Shown: positions 1 through 8,394, counted from the first letter of the stretch. The stretch is 64,000 nucleotides of DNA from Rariglobus sp. (GCA_029266495.1 JAQSWS010000003.1:1-64000), one strand, 5' to 3'. Made by a program: numbers and translations. The notes: a model not told the origin generated them from the sequence alone.

Positions 1-1481
1 TAGATTTTTTCGGGCTGGTCGCGGGAGAAGGCGAGGTCGAGACGGGTGAGCACGCCGGCGGATTGGAGCGCGGTGAGTTCGTTTTGATAGAGGAAGTCGG
101 TGGTGGCCTTTTGGTCGCCGAAGAAGAGCCAGTTTTTGCCGGGAGCTTTCGTGGCGGCGCGTTCCTCGAGGAAGGCGCGGAAGGGGGCGATGCCGGTGCC
201 GGGGCCGACCATGATCATCGGTGCGGCGGGATCGGCGGGGGGGCGAAAGGCCTTGTTGGAGTGAACGAAGACGCCGGCGGTGCCGTGGGCGAGGGCGCGC
301 TCGGCAAGGAACGTGGAGCAGACGCCTTTGCGGGGGAGGCCGTTGAGTTCGTAGCGGACCGCGCCGACGGTGAGGTGCACCTGGTTGGGGTGGGCCTTGG
401 GCGAGGAGGAGATGGAGTAGAGGCGGGGCTGGAGTTTTTTAAGGGTGCCGACGAACGCGACGGGGGCGGGCTTGGTGAGGGCAAGGTGGAGGGCGTCGAG
501 CACGTGGGGCATGGGCGCAGGGGTGCTCCCGGTGATGCCGAGCATCTCGAGGAGCGCGGGGGTGGGCTTGCCGAGATCGTAATGCTGGAGGAGAGCGGTG
601 CGCAGGGGGAGTTCGCCGGCGGGGCTGGGGACGGCTTCCTCGCCGTCGCAGCCGAGGGACTGGATGACGGCGGAGACCAGGTCGGAGCAGTTTTGCGGAA
701 TCACGCCGAGGGCGTCGCCGGCTTCGTAGGCGAGACCGGAGCCGGTGAGGTCAAATTCGACGTGGTTGACCTCCTTGGCGGAACCGGGGGCGTTGAGATT
801 GCGGACGGTCAGGACCGGGGCGGCGAAAGGATTTTTTTTGTCGTAAACAAGCGGTTCGGCGGGAGCCGGGGGACTGCCAGCGGGGGCGGCGACCCCGGCA
901 CCACCGGAACCCAGCGCATTGAGACTGGTGTCGAGCCAGCTGGTGAAGGGCGCCTCGTAGTCGAGATCGCAGTCGGTGCGCGGGGTGAGGCGGGTGGCGC
1001 CGAGCTTTTCGAGGTGGGTGTCGAAGTCTTTTCCGGCCTGGCAGAAGAGGGTGTAGTTGGTATCGCCGAGCGCACACACGCTGTAGCGGAGCGAGGCGAG
1101 GGAAGGGGCGGAGCCGGCAACGAGGGCGCTGTGGAGCGGCTTGGCGGCGTCCGGCGGTTCCCCGTCGCCATAGGTGCTGGTGATGAGCAGGAGGTTGGAA
1201 TGATTCGGTAATTGGTCGGCGGATACATTGGCCATGTCCAGCACGGTGGGGGCGAAGCCGCGTTTGCCGGCCTCCTTGGCGGCCTGTTTGGCGAGGCTTT
1301 CGGCAGTGCCGGTCTGGGAGCCGTAGAGGATGGTGAGCGGAGTGAGGGCGGCGGCGACGGACGACACGGAGGTCGCTCCTCCCGGAGCGCGGCTGAAGAT
1401 GCCGGCGAGAAAGCCGTTGAGCCAGGCGCGTTGCTCGGGGGAGAAAGGCGCGGTTTCGGGAATAAGGGGGACGGTGCTCAT
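1..1481 (-). CDS. CysJ-like NADPH diflavin reductase (3' end outside window)
   Basis: This is a flavodoxin/FNR-type diflavin reductase that would pass electrons from NADPH through FAD and FMN to a siroheme reductase. Reading from the ATG at 1481 gives about 493 residues with no stop before the window edge. The FMN flavodoxin part starts near residue 52 (LTILYGSQTGTAES) and contains TSTYGDGEPP. The FAD motif RLYSISSS and the NADPH motif GPGTGIAPFRAF follow, then APGKNWLFFGD. The reading ends at FSRDQPEKI, so roughly the last 80 residues of a normal CysJ are missing. The gene starts 55 bases after nirA on the same strand. Families of this type are usually named sulfite reductase alpha subunit. 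The neighbouring nitrite reductase and nitrate transporters make nitrite reduction the more likely job here, but assimilatory sulfite reduction is not excluded. Confidence 0.88.
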   Translation of the reverse strand, partial: MSTVPLIPETAPFSPEQRAWLNGFLAGIFSRAPGGATSVSSVAAALTPLTILYGSQTGTAESLAKQAAKEAGKRGFAPTVLDMANVSADQLPNHSNLLLITSTYGDGEPPDAAKPLHSALVAGSAPSLASLRYSVCALGDTNYTLFCQAGKDFDTHLEKLGATRLTPRTDCDLDYEAPFTSWLDTSLNALGSGGAGVAAPAGSPPAPAEPLVYDKKNPFAAPVLTVRNLNAPGSAKEVNHVEFDLTGSGLAYEAGDALGVIPQNCSDLVSAVIQSLGCDGEEAVPSPAGELPLRTALLQHYDLGKPTPALLEMLGITGSTPAPMPHVLDALHLALTKPAPVAFVGTLKKLQPRLYSISSSPKAHPNQVHLTVGAVRYELNGLPRKGVCSTFLAERALAHGTAGVFVHSNKAFRPPADPAAPMIMVGPGTGIAPFRAFLEERAATKAPGKNWLFFGDQKATTDFLYQNELTALQSAGVLTRLDLAFSRDQPEKI

Positions 1482-1536
1482 GCGGAGTGGCGGAGAAAAA
1501 GGCGGAGAACGAGAACGGGTAAGAGAACGAGAACGA

Positions 1537-3339
1537 TCAGGCGGAGAGGAACTCCTGGAGTTCTTTGACGGAGTGGCGGCGGGTCCATTGGACGAACGTT
1601 TCACCGGCGGTTTTGCGCTCGTTGTAGGCGCGGAGGATTTTTTCGGTCAGGGCGGGGACTTCCTGGGCGTGGACGCCGCGGAAGACTTCGCGGGCGATGC
1701 CCTGCTCGTGATCCATGCCGCCACCGAGGACGATGTGGAAGCCGTCGGCACCATCGGGTTGCTTGGCCCCGATGAGGCCGATGTCGCCGCAGTAGTGCTG
1801 GGCGCAGCTGTTGGAGCATCCGGTGAAGTGGATGTTGACGGGTTGCTCGACGGAGAGGCTGGACGAGGCGAAGTGCTTGGCGAGCGCGGCGGCGGCCCCC
1901 TTGGTGTCGGCGGCGGCGTATTTGCACCCGCGGCTGCCGGTGCAGGCGACGATGCCGCTGGTCGTGCTCGACGCCTCGGTGGTGAAGCCGAGGTTTTGAA
2001 GCTGGCGGGAGGCGGAGGCGACGAGGGCGTGCGGGACGTGGGGGATGATGACGTTCTGCCAGACGGTGAGGCGGAGTTCGCCCTTGCCGAAGTTGGCGGC
2101 GAGGGTGGCGAGGCCGTGCATCTGCTTCGCGGACATGCGCCCGACGGGAATGCCGACGCCGATGGAGGTGAAACCGCGCTGGGCCTGTTTGTAAGGACCG
2201 ATCCAGCCATGCTTGATGAGCGGGCGGCGGGGCTCGCAGGCGGCAAGAGGAACGCGGACGAGCGGGAAGGATAGTTTCTTTTGGACCTCGTCGAGGAAGC
2301 GGTCGAAACCCCATTTATCGAGGAGGTATTTGAGGCGGGCCTTTTTGCGGTTGGTGCGGTCGCCGTGCTCGACGAAGACGCGGACCATGGCGGCGGAAAG
2401 AGCGGTGGCTTCGGCGGGTTTGATGAGCAGGCCGGTGTCGCGGGCGAAGTCCTGGTGGCCAGTGATGCCGCCGAGGAGGACGCGGAAGTAGAGACCGGGG
2501 GAGACGGAAAGCGCGTTGGGGTCAACGCGCTCCACCCGGGAGAGAGATGCCTCGGTGACGCGGGTGGCGATGAACGCGATGTCGTTGGTGTCGGCGGCGA
2601 CGGTGAGGCTGCCGCCATTGTCGAAGGAGATGTTGAACTTGCGCGGCAGGCCGTAGCAGTCGCGGTGGTTCATGATGTAGTGATGAACGGCCTTGGCGTA
2701 AGGGCGCACGTCGAGGAGCTCGTTGGGATCGAAGCCGCTGTTGGGGGACGCGGTGACGTTGCGGATGTTGTCGGCGCCGGCGCCGCGCGACGTAAGGCCG
2801 AGTTCCTGCACGCGGGTCAGCACGGCGACGAGGTCGCGGGGGCGGAGTTCGCGCAACTGGAGGTTGCCGCGCGTGGTGAGGTCGACCTGGCCGTTGCCGA
2901 GTTCGGCGGCGAGATCGGCGAGTCCGTGAAATTGATGGGAGGTGATTTCGCAGGCGGGGACGCGCAGGCGGATCATGAAACTGTCCTGCGCGGGGGCGAC
3001 GTAGAACAGGCCGTGGGTTTTAAAACGATAGGTGTTCTCGGGGTCGGGAAATTTATCGGCATCCGAATGGGCGAGCAGGCGTTCCCAGGCGTCGAGGGGG
3101 TTTTCGTCGTGCTTCCAGCGCTCTTCCTTGCAGAGGTCGGCGAGCGGGGTGCCGTAAACGACAGGTTCGGAGGCGGGGGCCGGGGCGGCGGAGCCGGATG
3201 GCACGGAGGCCGTCCCTCCCGTGAGGGGGAGCTGGCCGGAAGCGGATACACCCGCCATGAAACCTTGCAGGTATTCCTTTTGCTCGAGCGTGAAGGCCCG
3301 GGCGGAATCGGAGGGAAATGCGGTGGGTGTTTCAGTCAT
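1537..3339 (-). CDS. nirA: NirA-family assimilatory nitrite reductase (siroheme/4Fe-4S)
   Basis: This 600-aa protein would reduce nitrite to ammonium in the cytoplasm with siroheme and a 4Fe-4S cluster. The cluster ligands are visible as C466-x5-C472 and C508-x3-C512 (CTGSRGC and GCSNSC). The substrate-side segments LTTRGNLQLREL and GADNIRNVTASP match NirA/SiR half-domains. Residues around 165-260 and 340-520 form the two sulfite/nitrite reductase repeats. The family also includes sulfite reductases. Nitrite is preferred because nitrate/nitrite transporters and cyanase lie upstream. An Ala/Pro-rich linker near residues 35-60 separates an N-terminal helix, FTLEQKEYLQGFMAGVSA, from the catalytic part. 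That helix resembles the N-terminus of the neighbouring flavoprotein. The upstream 98 bases (3340-3437) contain a weak LysR-like dyad. Confidence 0.92.
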   Translation of the reverse strand: MTETPTAFPSDSARAFTLEQKEYLQGFMAGVSASGQLPLTGGTASVPSGSAAPAPASEPVVYGTPLADLCKEERWKHDENPLDAWERLLAHSDADKFPDPENTYRFKTHGLFYVAPAQDSFMIRLRVPACEITSHQFHGLADLAAELGNGQVDLTTRGNLQLRELRPRDLVAVLTRVQELGLTSRGAGADNIRNVTASPNSGFDPNELLDVRPYAKAVHHYIMNHRDCYGLPRKFNISFDNGGSLTVAADTNDIAFIATRVTEASLSRVERVDPNALSVSPGLYFRVLLGGITGHQDFARDTGLLIKPAEATALSAAMVRVFVEHGDRTNRKKARLKYLLDKWGFDRFLDEVQKKLSFPLVRVPLAACEPRRPLIKHGWIGPYKQAQRGFTSIGVGIPVGRMSAKQMHGLATLAANFGKGELRLTVWQNVIIPHVPHALVASASRQLQNLGFTTEASSTTSGIVACTGSRGCKYAAADTKGAAAALAKHFASSSLSVEQPVNIHFTGCSNSCAQHYCGDIGLIGAKQPDGADGFHIVLGGGMDHEQGIAREVFRGVHAQEVPALTEKILRAYNERKTAGETFVQWTRRHSVKELQEFLSA

Positions 3340-3419
3340 GGAAAACGTAGGTTCAAATCAGCACCGGCGATGCCATCGGCGCCGTTTCTGTAATTAATCC
3401 CGTGAATAGTTTTATGAGT

Positions 3420-3435
3420 GATGATGAATGATCTT
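3420..3435. promoter_or_regulatory. Imperfect LysR-type dyad upstream of nirA
   Basis: GATGA, seven bases, then TCTT: one mismatch from the ATGA-N7-TCAT dyad found at three other promoters of this cluster. Its centre lies about 89 bases upstream of the nirA ATG, close to the spacing seen at the nitrate transporter gene. On its own it would not be convincing. Confidence 0.3.
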
Positions 3436-3437
3436 AA

Positions 3438-5084
3438 TTATTTTTTGTTGAGCAACAGGCCGGCTAAGACGACGACTATCAGGAACAGGACGAAGCTCAG
3501 GTATTTGTAAAATTGCAGGGGATCGCGTTCGAGGAGCGAGGCATCGCGCCGGGTGAAGGCGGTCACGGTTTCCGGATGGTCGAGGTCGTAGGCCATCTCG
3601 GAGAAATGCTGGTAGCGGTGGGCGGGATCGGGCGTGATCGCGCGCAAAATGATCGTTTCCAGCCAGAGGGGAATGGCCGGATTCAACCGGGTGGGGCGTT
3701 TGGGGGGATGATCGAAGCGGGGGGTTTGGAATCGTTCGATTTCGCCGTAGGGGTAAAGCCGGGTAAGTGCTTCGTAGAGAGTAACCCCGATCGAGAAAAT
3801 TTCGGTGCGTTCGGAGAGGGCGGCTCCGTGGAAACGCTCCGGGGCGAGGTAGCTGGGGGTGCCGGCCCGGGAGGTGACAGAAAACACCTCGGCGGTGCTG
3901 CCGAAGTCGATGAGTTGGAACCGCGGAGGGGCGTCGCCGAGGACAAGGACGTTGTCGGGTTTCAAGTCGCCATGCACGAGATCGCGCGAGAGCAGGAACT
4001 GGCCGGCGCGCAGGAGGAAACGGCCCAAATCTGCGGTGTCTTCGGCACGCAGGGGCTGTTTTTTTAATGTCTCTCTCAGGGTGGGGGCATCAACGAACTC
4101 CATCGCGTAGTAACGCAAGGAGCCTTCGTTCGACGTCAGGGCGCGGGCGAAATCGGGGGAGTCGATCCGGGTGGCACGCCACAATTCGCGGATAAAGGCA
4201 TCGGCGCGGACCTCGTCGGTGAGGGCCTCGAGCGGTGGGAATTTAAGCACGTGATCCACGCCGTCGTCACGGCGGGCGAGCCAGACGCGCTCACCGGTCT
4301 GGAGCGAACGCAGGAGTTCATACCGATCGATACGTTCACCGGCGCGGAGCGACGGGAGGACCTCGAGTGGACGGGTGGATTCGGTGCCGCTCCAGCCGCG
4401 TTGATCGATTTCAAGGACAATGGCGCTGGTGTCGTCGCCCAGTTCGGGATGTTCCGCGACCACCTCCAGGGCGGCGGCGACGAGGGTGCGGGCGGCGGCG
4501 CGTCGGGCGAGCAGCGGGGAAAGCGACTCGGGTGAGAGGGCGGTGCTGACGCCGTCGGAGCACAGCACGATGAGATCGCCGTCTTCCAAGTCGCACTCGA
4601 AGAGCGCGGGCTCGACGGAGTTTTCGAGTCCGATGGCACGCGTCAGCACGTGTTGCATGCCGGGTTGGGCGAGCGCGTGGCTTTGGGAAAGCGTGCGGAG
4701 GGCACCCTGGCGCCATAGGTAGACGGGCGAGTCGCCGACATTGAATCCGTAGAGCCGTCCGCCTTCGAGGGCGACGGCGCTCAGGGTGCAGAGCAATTCG
4801 GACGAGTCGTAGAGCAACTGGGATTCCAGGTGGAACACCCGGTTGATCTGCGCGGCGAATTCGCCGAGGGCGCGGCGCGGACTCCACGCCTGCGGCCGGG
4901 CCAGGTAGTAGTCGACCAGCATGTCCACGGCGCGACGGGCGGCGGCTCCGCCGGCTTTGCTGGAGCCGAGGCCGTCCGCGAGCACGGCAACGACACGGCC
5001 GTCGCCTTGATGAACACGAAAGGCATCTTCCGAGGGCGAGGTGGGGTGGCGGGGGGCTCCGTGGGTGGTGGCCTGGACTTTCAT
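3438..5084 (-). CDS. PP2C phosphatase / Ser-Thr protein kinase fusion with C-terminal membrane anchor
   Basis: This 548-aa protein joins two opposing enzymes. Residues 1-228 form a PP2C-type phosphatase with metal-binding acids at D20, D37-G38, D177-G178 and G216-D217-D218. Residues 254-505 form a Hanks-type kinase with lysine K281, a likely helix-C glutamate E300, catalytic loop HGDLKPDN (371-378), DFG (393-395) and APE (414-416). The usual HRD arginine is a glycine (G372) and the glycine-rich loop is degenerate. Residues 528-545 form one hydrophobic segment just before a KK terminus, so both domains should face the cytoplasm. The gene lies between the nitrate transporter and nirA, all on one strand. 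From memory, phosphatase/kinase fusions next to nitrate assimilation genes also occur in Pseudomonas, which suggests post-translational control of nitrate or nitrite use. The substrate is unknown. Confidence 0.93.
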   Translation of the reverse strand: MKVQATTHGAPRHPTSPSEDAFRVHQGDGRVVAVLADGLGSSKAGGAAARRAVDMLVDYYLARPQAWSPRRALGEFAAQINRVFHLESQLLYDSSELLCTLSAVALEGGRLYGFNVGDSPVYLWRQGALRTLSQSHALAQPGMQHVLTRAIGLENSVEPALFECDLEDGDLIVLCSDGVSTALSPESLSPLLARRAAARTLVAAALEVVAEHPELGDDTSAIVLEIDQRGWSGTESTRPLEVLPSLRAGERIDRYELLRSLQTGERVWLARRDDGVDHVLKFPPLEALTDEVRADAFIRELWRATRIDSPDFARALTSNEGSLRYYAMEFVDAPTLRETLKKQPLRAEDTADLGRFLLRAGQFLLSRDLVHGDLKPDNVLVLGDAPPRFQLIDFGSTAEVFSVTSRAGTPSYLAPERFHGAALSERTEIFSIGVTLYEALTRLYPYGEIERFQTPRFDHPPKRPTRLNPAIPLWLETIILRAITPDPAHRYQHFSEMAYDLDHPETVTAFTRRDASLLERDPLQFYKYLSFVLFLIVVVLAGLLLNKK

Positions 5085-5114
5085 GGGTCTCGCCGGCGGA
5101 GGCCGGTCGAACGC

Positions 5115-6320
5115 TTAGATGCGGGCGGCGGCGGTGGCGCCCCAGGTGGTGCGCCAGCGGTGCTTCACGCGGGTGAGGCCGGCGAGGGCGATCAGGCAGA
5201 GGCCGGCGAAGACAATGATCCCGGTGGTGTAGCTGCCGGTGTATTCCTTGGAGGTGCCGAAAAACATACCGAGGATAAAGCCGCCGAGGCCGCCTCCGCA
5301 GCCGACCAGGCCGGTCATGACGCTGATGTCCTTGGCAAAACGCTGGGGCAGGAGCTGGAAAACGGAGCCGTTGCACATGCCGAAGGCGCCCGAGGCGACA
5401 AAGAACGCACCGCCGCAGATCCACAGGTTGCTGGTGAGCGCCGCGCCGACCATGGCGACGGCGGCGATCGAATAAAAAATGCTGAGCGCGCGGATGCCGC
5501 CGAGCTTGTCGGCGAGCGCACCGCCCATGGGTCGTCCGAGGGCGCCGACCAGCGTGCAGAAGGCGGCCATTTCGCCGGCGTGGACGGGGCTGAGGTGGAA
5601 TTGGTCCTTGAAGTAGATCGCGAACGCCGTGGCGAGGCCGACGAAGCCGCCGAAGCTGATGGTGTAGAAAAAGCAGAACCAGTGGGCGTCGCGTTCGGAG
5701 AGCAGGCGGACGTAGTCGATGAGTTTCTTCTTTTTGAATTCGCCGGGGGGCTCCTTCGAAAAAATCACATACAGCACGAACGCGAGGCCGAGGGGGATCA
5801 GGGCAAAGCCAAAGACCGCCTGCCAGCCCCAGGCGGCGGCGATGCGCGGGGCGAGCAGGTGATCGATCACCACGCCGACGTTGCCCGCGCCGGCGAGGCC
5901 GAGCACGACGCCCTGCATGTGGGGCGGATACCAGCGGCCGGACTGGGGGAGCGCGACGGCGAAACTCGCGCCGGCAACGCCGAGAACCACGCCGAGCATC
6001 AGGGCCTGATTAAGCGAGGAGAGTCCGCACTGCCAGGCGACGACCAGACCGGCCATCACGACGAGCTGGGCGATGATGCCGGTGGTCTTTGTGCCAATAC
6101 GATCGACCAGGAGGCTCAAGGCGATGCGCAGCACGGCGCCGGCGAGGATCGGCGTGGAGACCATTAAAAACTTTTGCTGGGCGTTGAGCCCGAGCTGGGG
6201 TGCGATCAGCGCGCCGAGGGCGCCGAGGATCGTCCACACCATGAAGCTGACGTCGAAATAAAGGAAGGAGGTGGCCAGAGTGGGCCAGTGTCCGGATTGC
6301 TTAAGCTGGGCGAAGTTCAT
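5115..6320 (-). CDS. NarK/NasA-type nitrate/nitrite transporter (MFS)
   Basis: This 401-aa polytopic protein of the NNP branch of the major facilitator superfamily moves nitrate (or nitrite) across the inner membrane. About twelve hydrophobic segments can be seen. The family signature is present in the first half as GVAGASFAVALPQSGRWYP followed by GLAGAGNVGVV, and in the second half as a glycine-rich GLVGCGGGLGGFILG. The central loop is basic (EFKKKKLIDY). It precedes the phosphatase/kinase gene by 30 bases and is probably cotranscribed with it. A LysR-like dyad lies 82 bases upstream of its start at 6394-6410. Import for assimilation is inferred from the neighbours. Nitrite export is possible but less likely. 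Confidence 0.93.
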   Translation of the reverse strand: MNFAQLKQSGHWPTLATSFLYFDVSFMVWTILGALGALIAPQLGLNAQQKFLMVSTPILAGAVLRIALSLLVDRIGTKTTGIIAQLVVMAGLVVAWQCGLSSLNQALMLGVVLGVAGASFAVALPQSGRWYPPHMQGVVLGLAGAGNVGVVIDHLLAPRIAAAWGWQAVFGFALIPLGLAFVLYVIFSKEPPGEFKKKKLIDYVRLLSERDAHWFCFFYTISFGGFVGLATAFAIYFKDQFHLSPVHAGEMAAFCTLVGALGRPMGGALADKLGGIRALSIFYSIAAVAMVGAALTSNLWICGGAFFVASGAFGMCNGSVFQLLPQRFAKDISVMTGLVGCGGGLGGFILGMFFGTSKEYTGSYTTGIIVFAGLCLIALAGLTRVKHRWRTTWGATAAARI

Positions 6321-6393
6321 GTGAGCGGCGTCAGAGAGGACGTGAACCGCCCGGAGGTCTATGAAACAAACGGCGAGTCTTTTTTAGAGAAAC

Positions 6394-6410
6394 GATGAAT
6401 TATTCTCATG
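6394..6410. promoter_or_regulatory. LysR-type operator candidate upstream of the nitrate transporter
   Basis: GATGA-ATTATTC-TCATG contains the exact dyad ATGA-N7-TCAT and so a T-N11-A LysR box. The centre is about 82 bases upstream of the transporter ATG. The same dyad occurs at 7846-7860 and next to the LysR gene at 15503-15519. Confidence 0.55.
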
Positions 6411-6452
6411 TTGCAGATGGGGGCTGGCTTAAGTCCTGCGCCGGGGGCTGGT

Positions 6453-6492
6453 AAAAAAAAGCCCCACGCCAAGAGAAGCTCCTGGGTGGGGC
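6453..6492 (-). terminator. Intrinsic terminator after the 6512 porin gene
   Basis: Stem GCCCCAC (6461-6467) pairs with GTGGGGC (6486-6492), and eight A bases on the plus strand (6453-6460) become a U tract in minus-strand RNA. It lies just past the stop at 6512, so it separates the porin from the downstream nitrate transporter gene. That transporter therefore probably has its own promoter. Confidence 0.85.
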
Positions 6493-6511
6493 GGTGAACA
6501 GGGGGATTTTT

Positions 6512-7792
6512 TTAGAACGTGTAGTCGGCCTGGAGCCAGAACTTGGTGCGGTCGGCATTGGACGCGACGCCGGGGACGACGGCTTCGTCGCTCCAGTATT
6601 TGGCGGCCTTGGCGGTGAGGCTCAGTTCCTTGGTGACCTTGTAGGTCGCCATGACATCGAACTCCTGGCCGATCTGGGACGGACCCTCTTCGGTGCCGAA
6701 GAAGTGATAGAAGGCGAGGAGGTTCACTTTACCCGGGAGGGTGGTGCCGTATTTGACGTAGGTGTCCGTCAGGCCGGCGGCGGGCGTGGCGAGGAAGACG
6801 TCGGCCCAGCCGTTGTGGGCGTGGAGCGTGGCGATCGGGGTTTTGAAGCCAACGAGTCCGTTGTCGGAACCGAGGACCTCGTAACCGGCGGCGAGGGTGT
6901 TGCCCTTGGCGACCAGGCCGAGTTCGGCGAGGTAGTAGTCGGCATCGTAGCTGACGGGATTGTCGCCGTAGTCGGACTGGGTGGCATATTCGAGGCGGTA
7001 GGTGCCCTTGATGTCCTTGGTGAGCGCGGGGGTGCCGGCGAGGCTCAGGCCGTAGGTCTGGCTGGAAGCGCCGAGGGCGCCGGCGGTGCCCAAGCCGTCG
7101 GCGTTGAAGTCGAGCAGATAGGCGTAGCCGGTCAGGGTGCCGATGGGGAAGCCGGCGTAGCTGGCGTTGATGACATGGGAATCGGAGTCCCAATCAGGCT
7201 GACTCGAGGCGGCGGCAGGGCCGGTTTCGTTGTCGAAGATGCGATTGACGTGATCGAGATAGGCGTAGGTGAGGGTGGTCTTCTCGAAAGATTTATCCTG
7301 GACGACGAAGGCGTCGAAGGTCTGGTCGTTCTGACGCCAGCCGACGTCGCCGATGAAGCGGGCGTTATCGAGAATGATCTTCTGGCGACCGAGGGTGCCC
7401 TTGGTTTTTTCGAAGGTGTAGGCGACCCAGGCCTGGTTGAGATTATAGACCTCGGGATCGGCGATGACGGCGCGACCGGCGGAATTGGTGCCGGTGCCAT
7501 CGAAGTAGTCGTTGATGAGCGGGGTCACGGCCTCGCCCTCGATCATGGCCTGAAAGCCCTTGTAGAGCCGGGTGGTGTAACCGAGGCGAAGACGCGCGGT
7601 GAGGGCCTCGGCGTCGGCGACGGCGTCCTGGTCAACGAACTCGTAGCGGAGGCGGGCGTTGATGGAGACTTTGCCTTGGGTGAGGGCGTCGGTGAACGAG
7701 GCGGGAGCCTCGGATTTGGCGGCCGGCTGGGCCGCGAGAGAGGCGGCGCCGAGCAGGGCGATGAGGGCGATGGAGGGGAGGTGCGACTGCAT
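6512..7792 (-). CDS. Outer-membrane beta-barrel porin-like protein (alginate-export-type fold)
   Basis: This 426-aa secreted protein has a signal peptide ending near residue 21 (AALGAASLAAQ-like region) and alternating hydrophobic and aromatic residues typical of a beta barrel. It ends in a phenylalanine after an aromatic strand (FWLQADYTF), the usual outer-membrane insertion signal. Segments such as INARLRYEFVDQD and TLGRQKIILDNARFIGD resemble the alginate-export or OprD-like barrel families annotated in Bacteroidota and Verrucomicrobiota. It lies between cyanase and the nitrate transporter, so entry of nitrate, nitrite or cyanate through the outer membrane is a reasonable inference. The solute cannot be read from the sequence. 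A LysR-like dyad lies 61 bases upstream and a strong terminator follows. Confidence 0.8.
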   Translation of the reverse strand: MQSHLPSIALIALLGAASLAAQPAAKSEAPASFTDALTQGKVSINARLRYEFVDQDAVADAEALTARLRLGYTTRLYKGFQAMIEGEAVTPLINDYFDGTGTNSAGRAVIADPEVYNLNQAWVAYTFEKTKGTLGRQKIILDNARFIGDVGWRQNDQTFDAFVVQDKSFEKTTLTYAYLDHVNRIFDNETGPAAASSQPDWDSDSHVINASYAGFPIGTLTGYAYLLDFNADGLGTAGALGASSQTYGLSLAGTPALTKDIKGTYRLEYATQSDYGDNPVSYDADYYLAELGLVAKGNTLAAGYEVLGSDNGLVGFKTPIATLHAHNGWADVFLATPAAGLTDTYVKYGTTLPGKVNLLAFYHFFGTEEGPSQIGQEFDVMATYKVTKELSLTAKAAKYWSDEAVVPGVASNADRTKFWLQADYTF

Positions 7793-7845
7793 GGTGTTGT
7801 TTGGTTCTTAACGGGAAAGAAAAGTCGGACGGACAAGACAGTAGT

Positions 7846-7860
7846 ATGAATTTCTGTCAT
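7846..7860. promoter_or_regulatory. LysR-type operator candidate upstream of the 6512 porin
   Basis: ATGA-ATTTCTG-TCAT is an exact dyad with a seven-base spacer, centred about 61 bases upstream of the porin ATG and 26 bases past the cyanase stop. It contains the T-N11-A pattern of LysR regulators and matches two other sites in the cluster. Confidence 0.55.
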
Positions 7861-7885
7861 GGAAGCCCTAAAAAAATCGGACGTC

Positions 7886-8329
7886 CTACCAGGTTTTGTA
7901 GGCGAGGAACTTTCCGCACATCTCGATTTTCACGCGGTCGCCCTTGGGGTCCTCGACGCGGTCGATGTGCATGGTGAAGTCGATGGCGCTCATGATGCCG
8001 GCGCCGAATTTTTCCTCGATGAGGGCCTTCAGGGTGGGGCCGTAAACGTAGAGGATTTCCTGGAAGCGGTATTGGAGCGGTTCCTTGGTGAGGGTGGAGG
8101 CGGCTTCACCTTTGTTGGCAAATTCGGTGAGTGCGAAGGCGATGTCGGGCCCGAGTTCGAGCGCGGTGGCCACACGTGCGGCGGCATCGGGCGGAAGGGC
8201 GTTTTCGCCGAGGCAGGCGGAGGTGGTGTAGACTTCGGAGAGGCCGGCGGCCTGGGCGATGGCGGCCCAGGTGAGCCGGCGTTCCGCTTTTGCGGCGAGG
8301 AGGGTGGCGGTGAGTGCGGACTTGGTCAT
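7886..8329 (-). CDS. cynS: Cyanase (cyanate hydratase)
   Basis: This 147-aa cytoplasmic enzyme converts cyanate and bicarbonate to ammonium and carbon dioxide (via carbamate). An upstream in-frame start would add 45 residues unlike the family, so the ATG at 8329 is chosen. It gives the normal cyanase length. Residues of the known E. coli active site are conserved: Arg and Glu in YRFQE, and Ser in GAGIMSAIDF. The segment VYGPTLKALIEEKFG is the core family block. The N-terminal half carries the HTH-like fold (LTWAAIAQAAGLSEVY). The gene lies between two barrel genes in a nitrate block. NrtABC-type ABC transporters are known to have close cyanate-transporting relatives, so the transporter upstream may carry cyanate as well as nitrate. 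Confidence 0.96.
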   Translation of the reverse strand: MTKSALTATLLAAKAERRLTWAAIAQAAGLSEVYTTSACLGENALPPDAAARVATALELGPDIAFALTEFANKGEAASTLTKEPLQYRFQEILYVYGPTLKALIEEKFGAGIMSAIDFTMHIDRVEDPKGDRVKIEMCGKFLAYKTW

Positions 8330-8342
8330 GGCGGGTGGATAT

Positions 8343-8380
8343 AAAAAAGCGGCGCGGTTCCTGGGAGGAGACCGCGCCGC
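8343..8380 (-). terminator. Intrinsic terminator between the 8395 porin and cynS
   Basis: Stem GCGGCGCGGT (8349-8358) pairs with ACCGCGCCGC (8371-8380), and A bases at 8343-8348 become a U run in minus-strand RNA. It follows the porin stop at 8395 and ends just before the cynS start at 8329. Cyanase therefore depends on read-through or on a promoter inside this short gap. Confidence 0.85.
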
Positions 8381-8394
8381 CGGGTGGACTGGGA

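Noticed and set aside
63-1211. A 382-aa open frame on the plus strand opposite the flavoprotein
   Set aside because: Antisense shadow of a real gene. High GC with G/C third positions keeps the opposite frame open; the Gly/Ala/Glu-rich product has no family features.
3340-3437. GC-rich stem in the nirA leader as an ANTAR-type antitermination target
   Set aside because: Only four to five pairs form and the two-hexaloop arrangement expected for NasT is missing.
4830-6167. A 445-aa plus-strand frame across the kinase and nitrate transporter genes
   Set aside because: Spans two clear minus-strand genes and their gap, and reads as repetitive Gly/Ala/Asp sequence.
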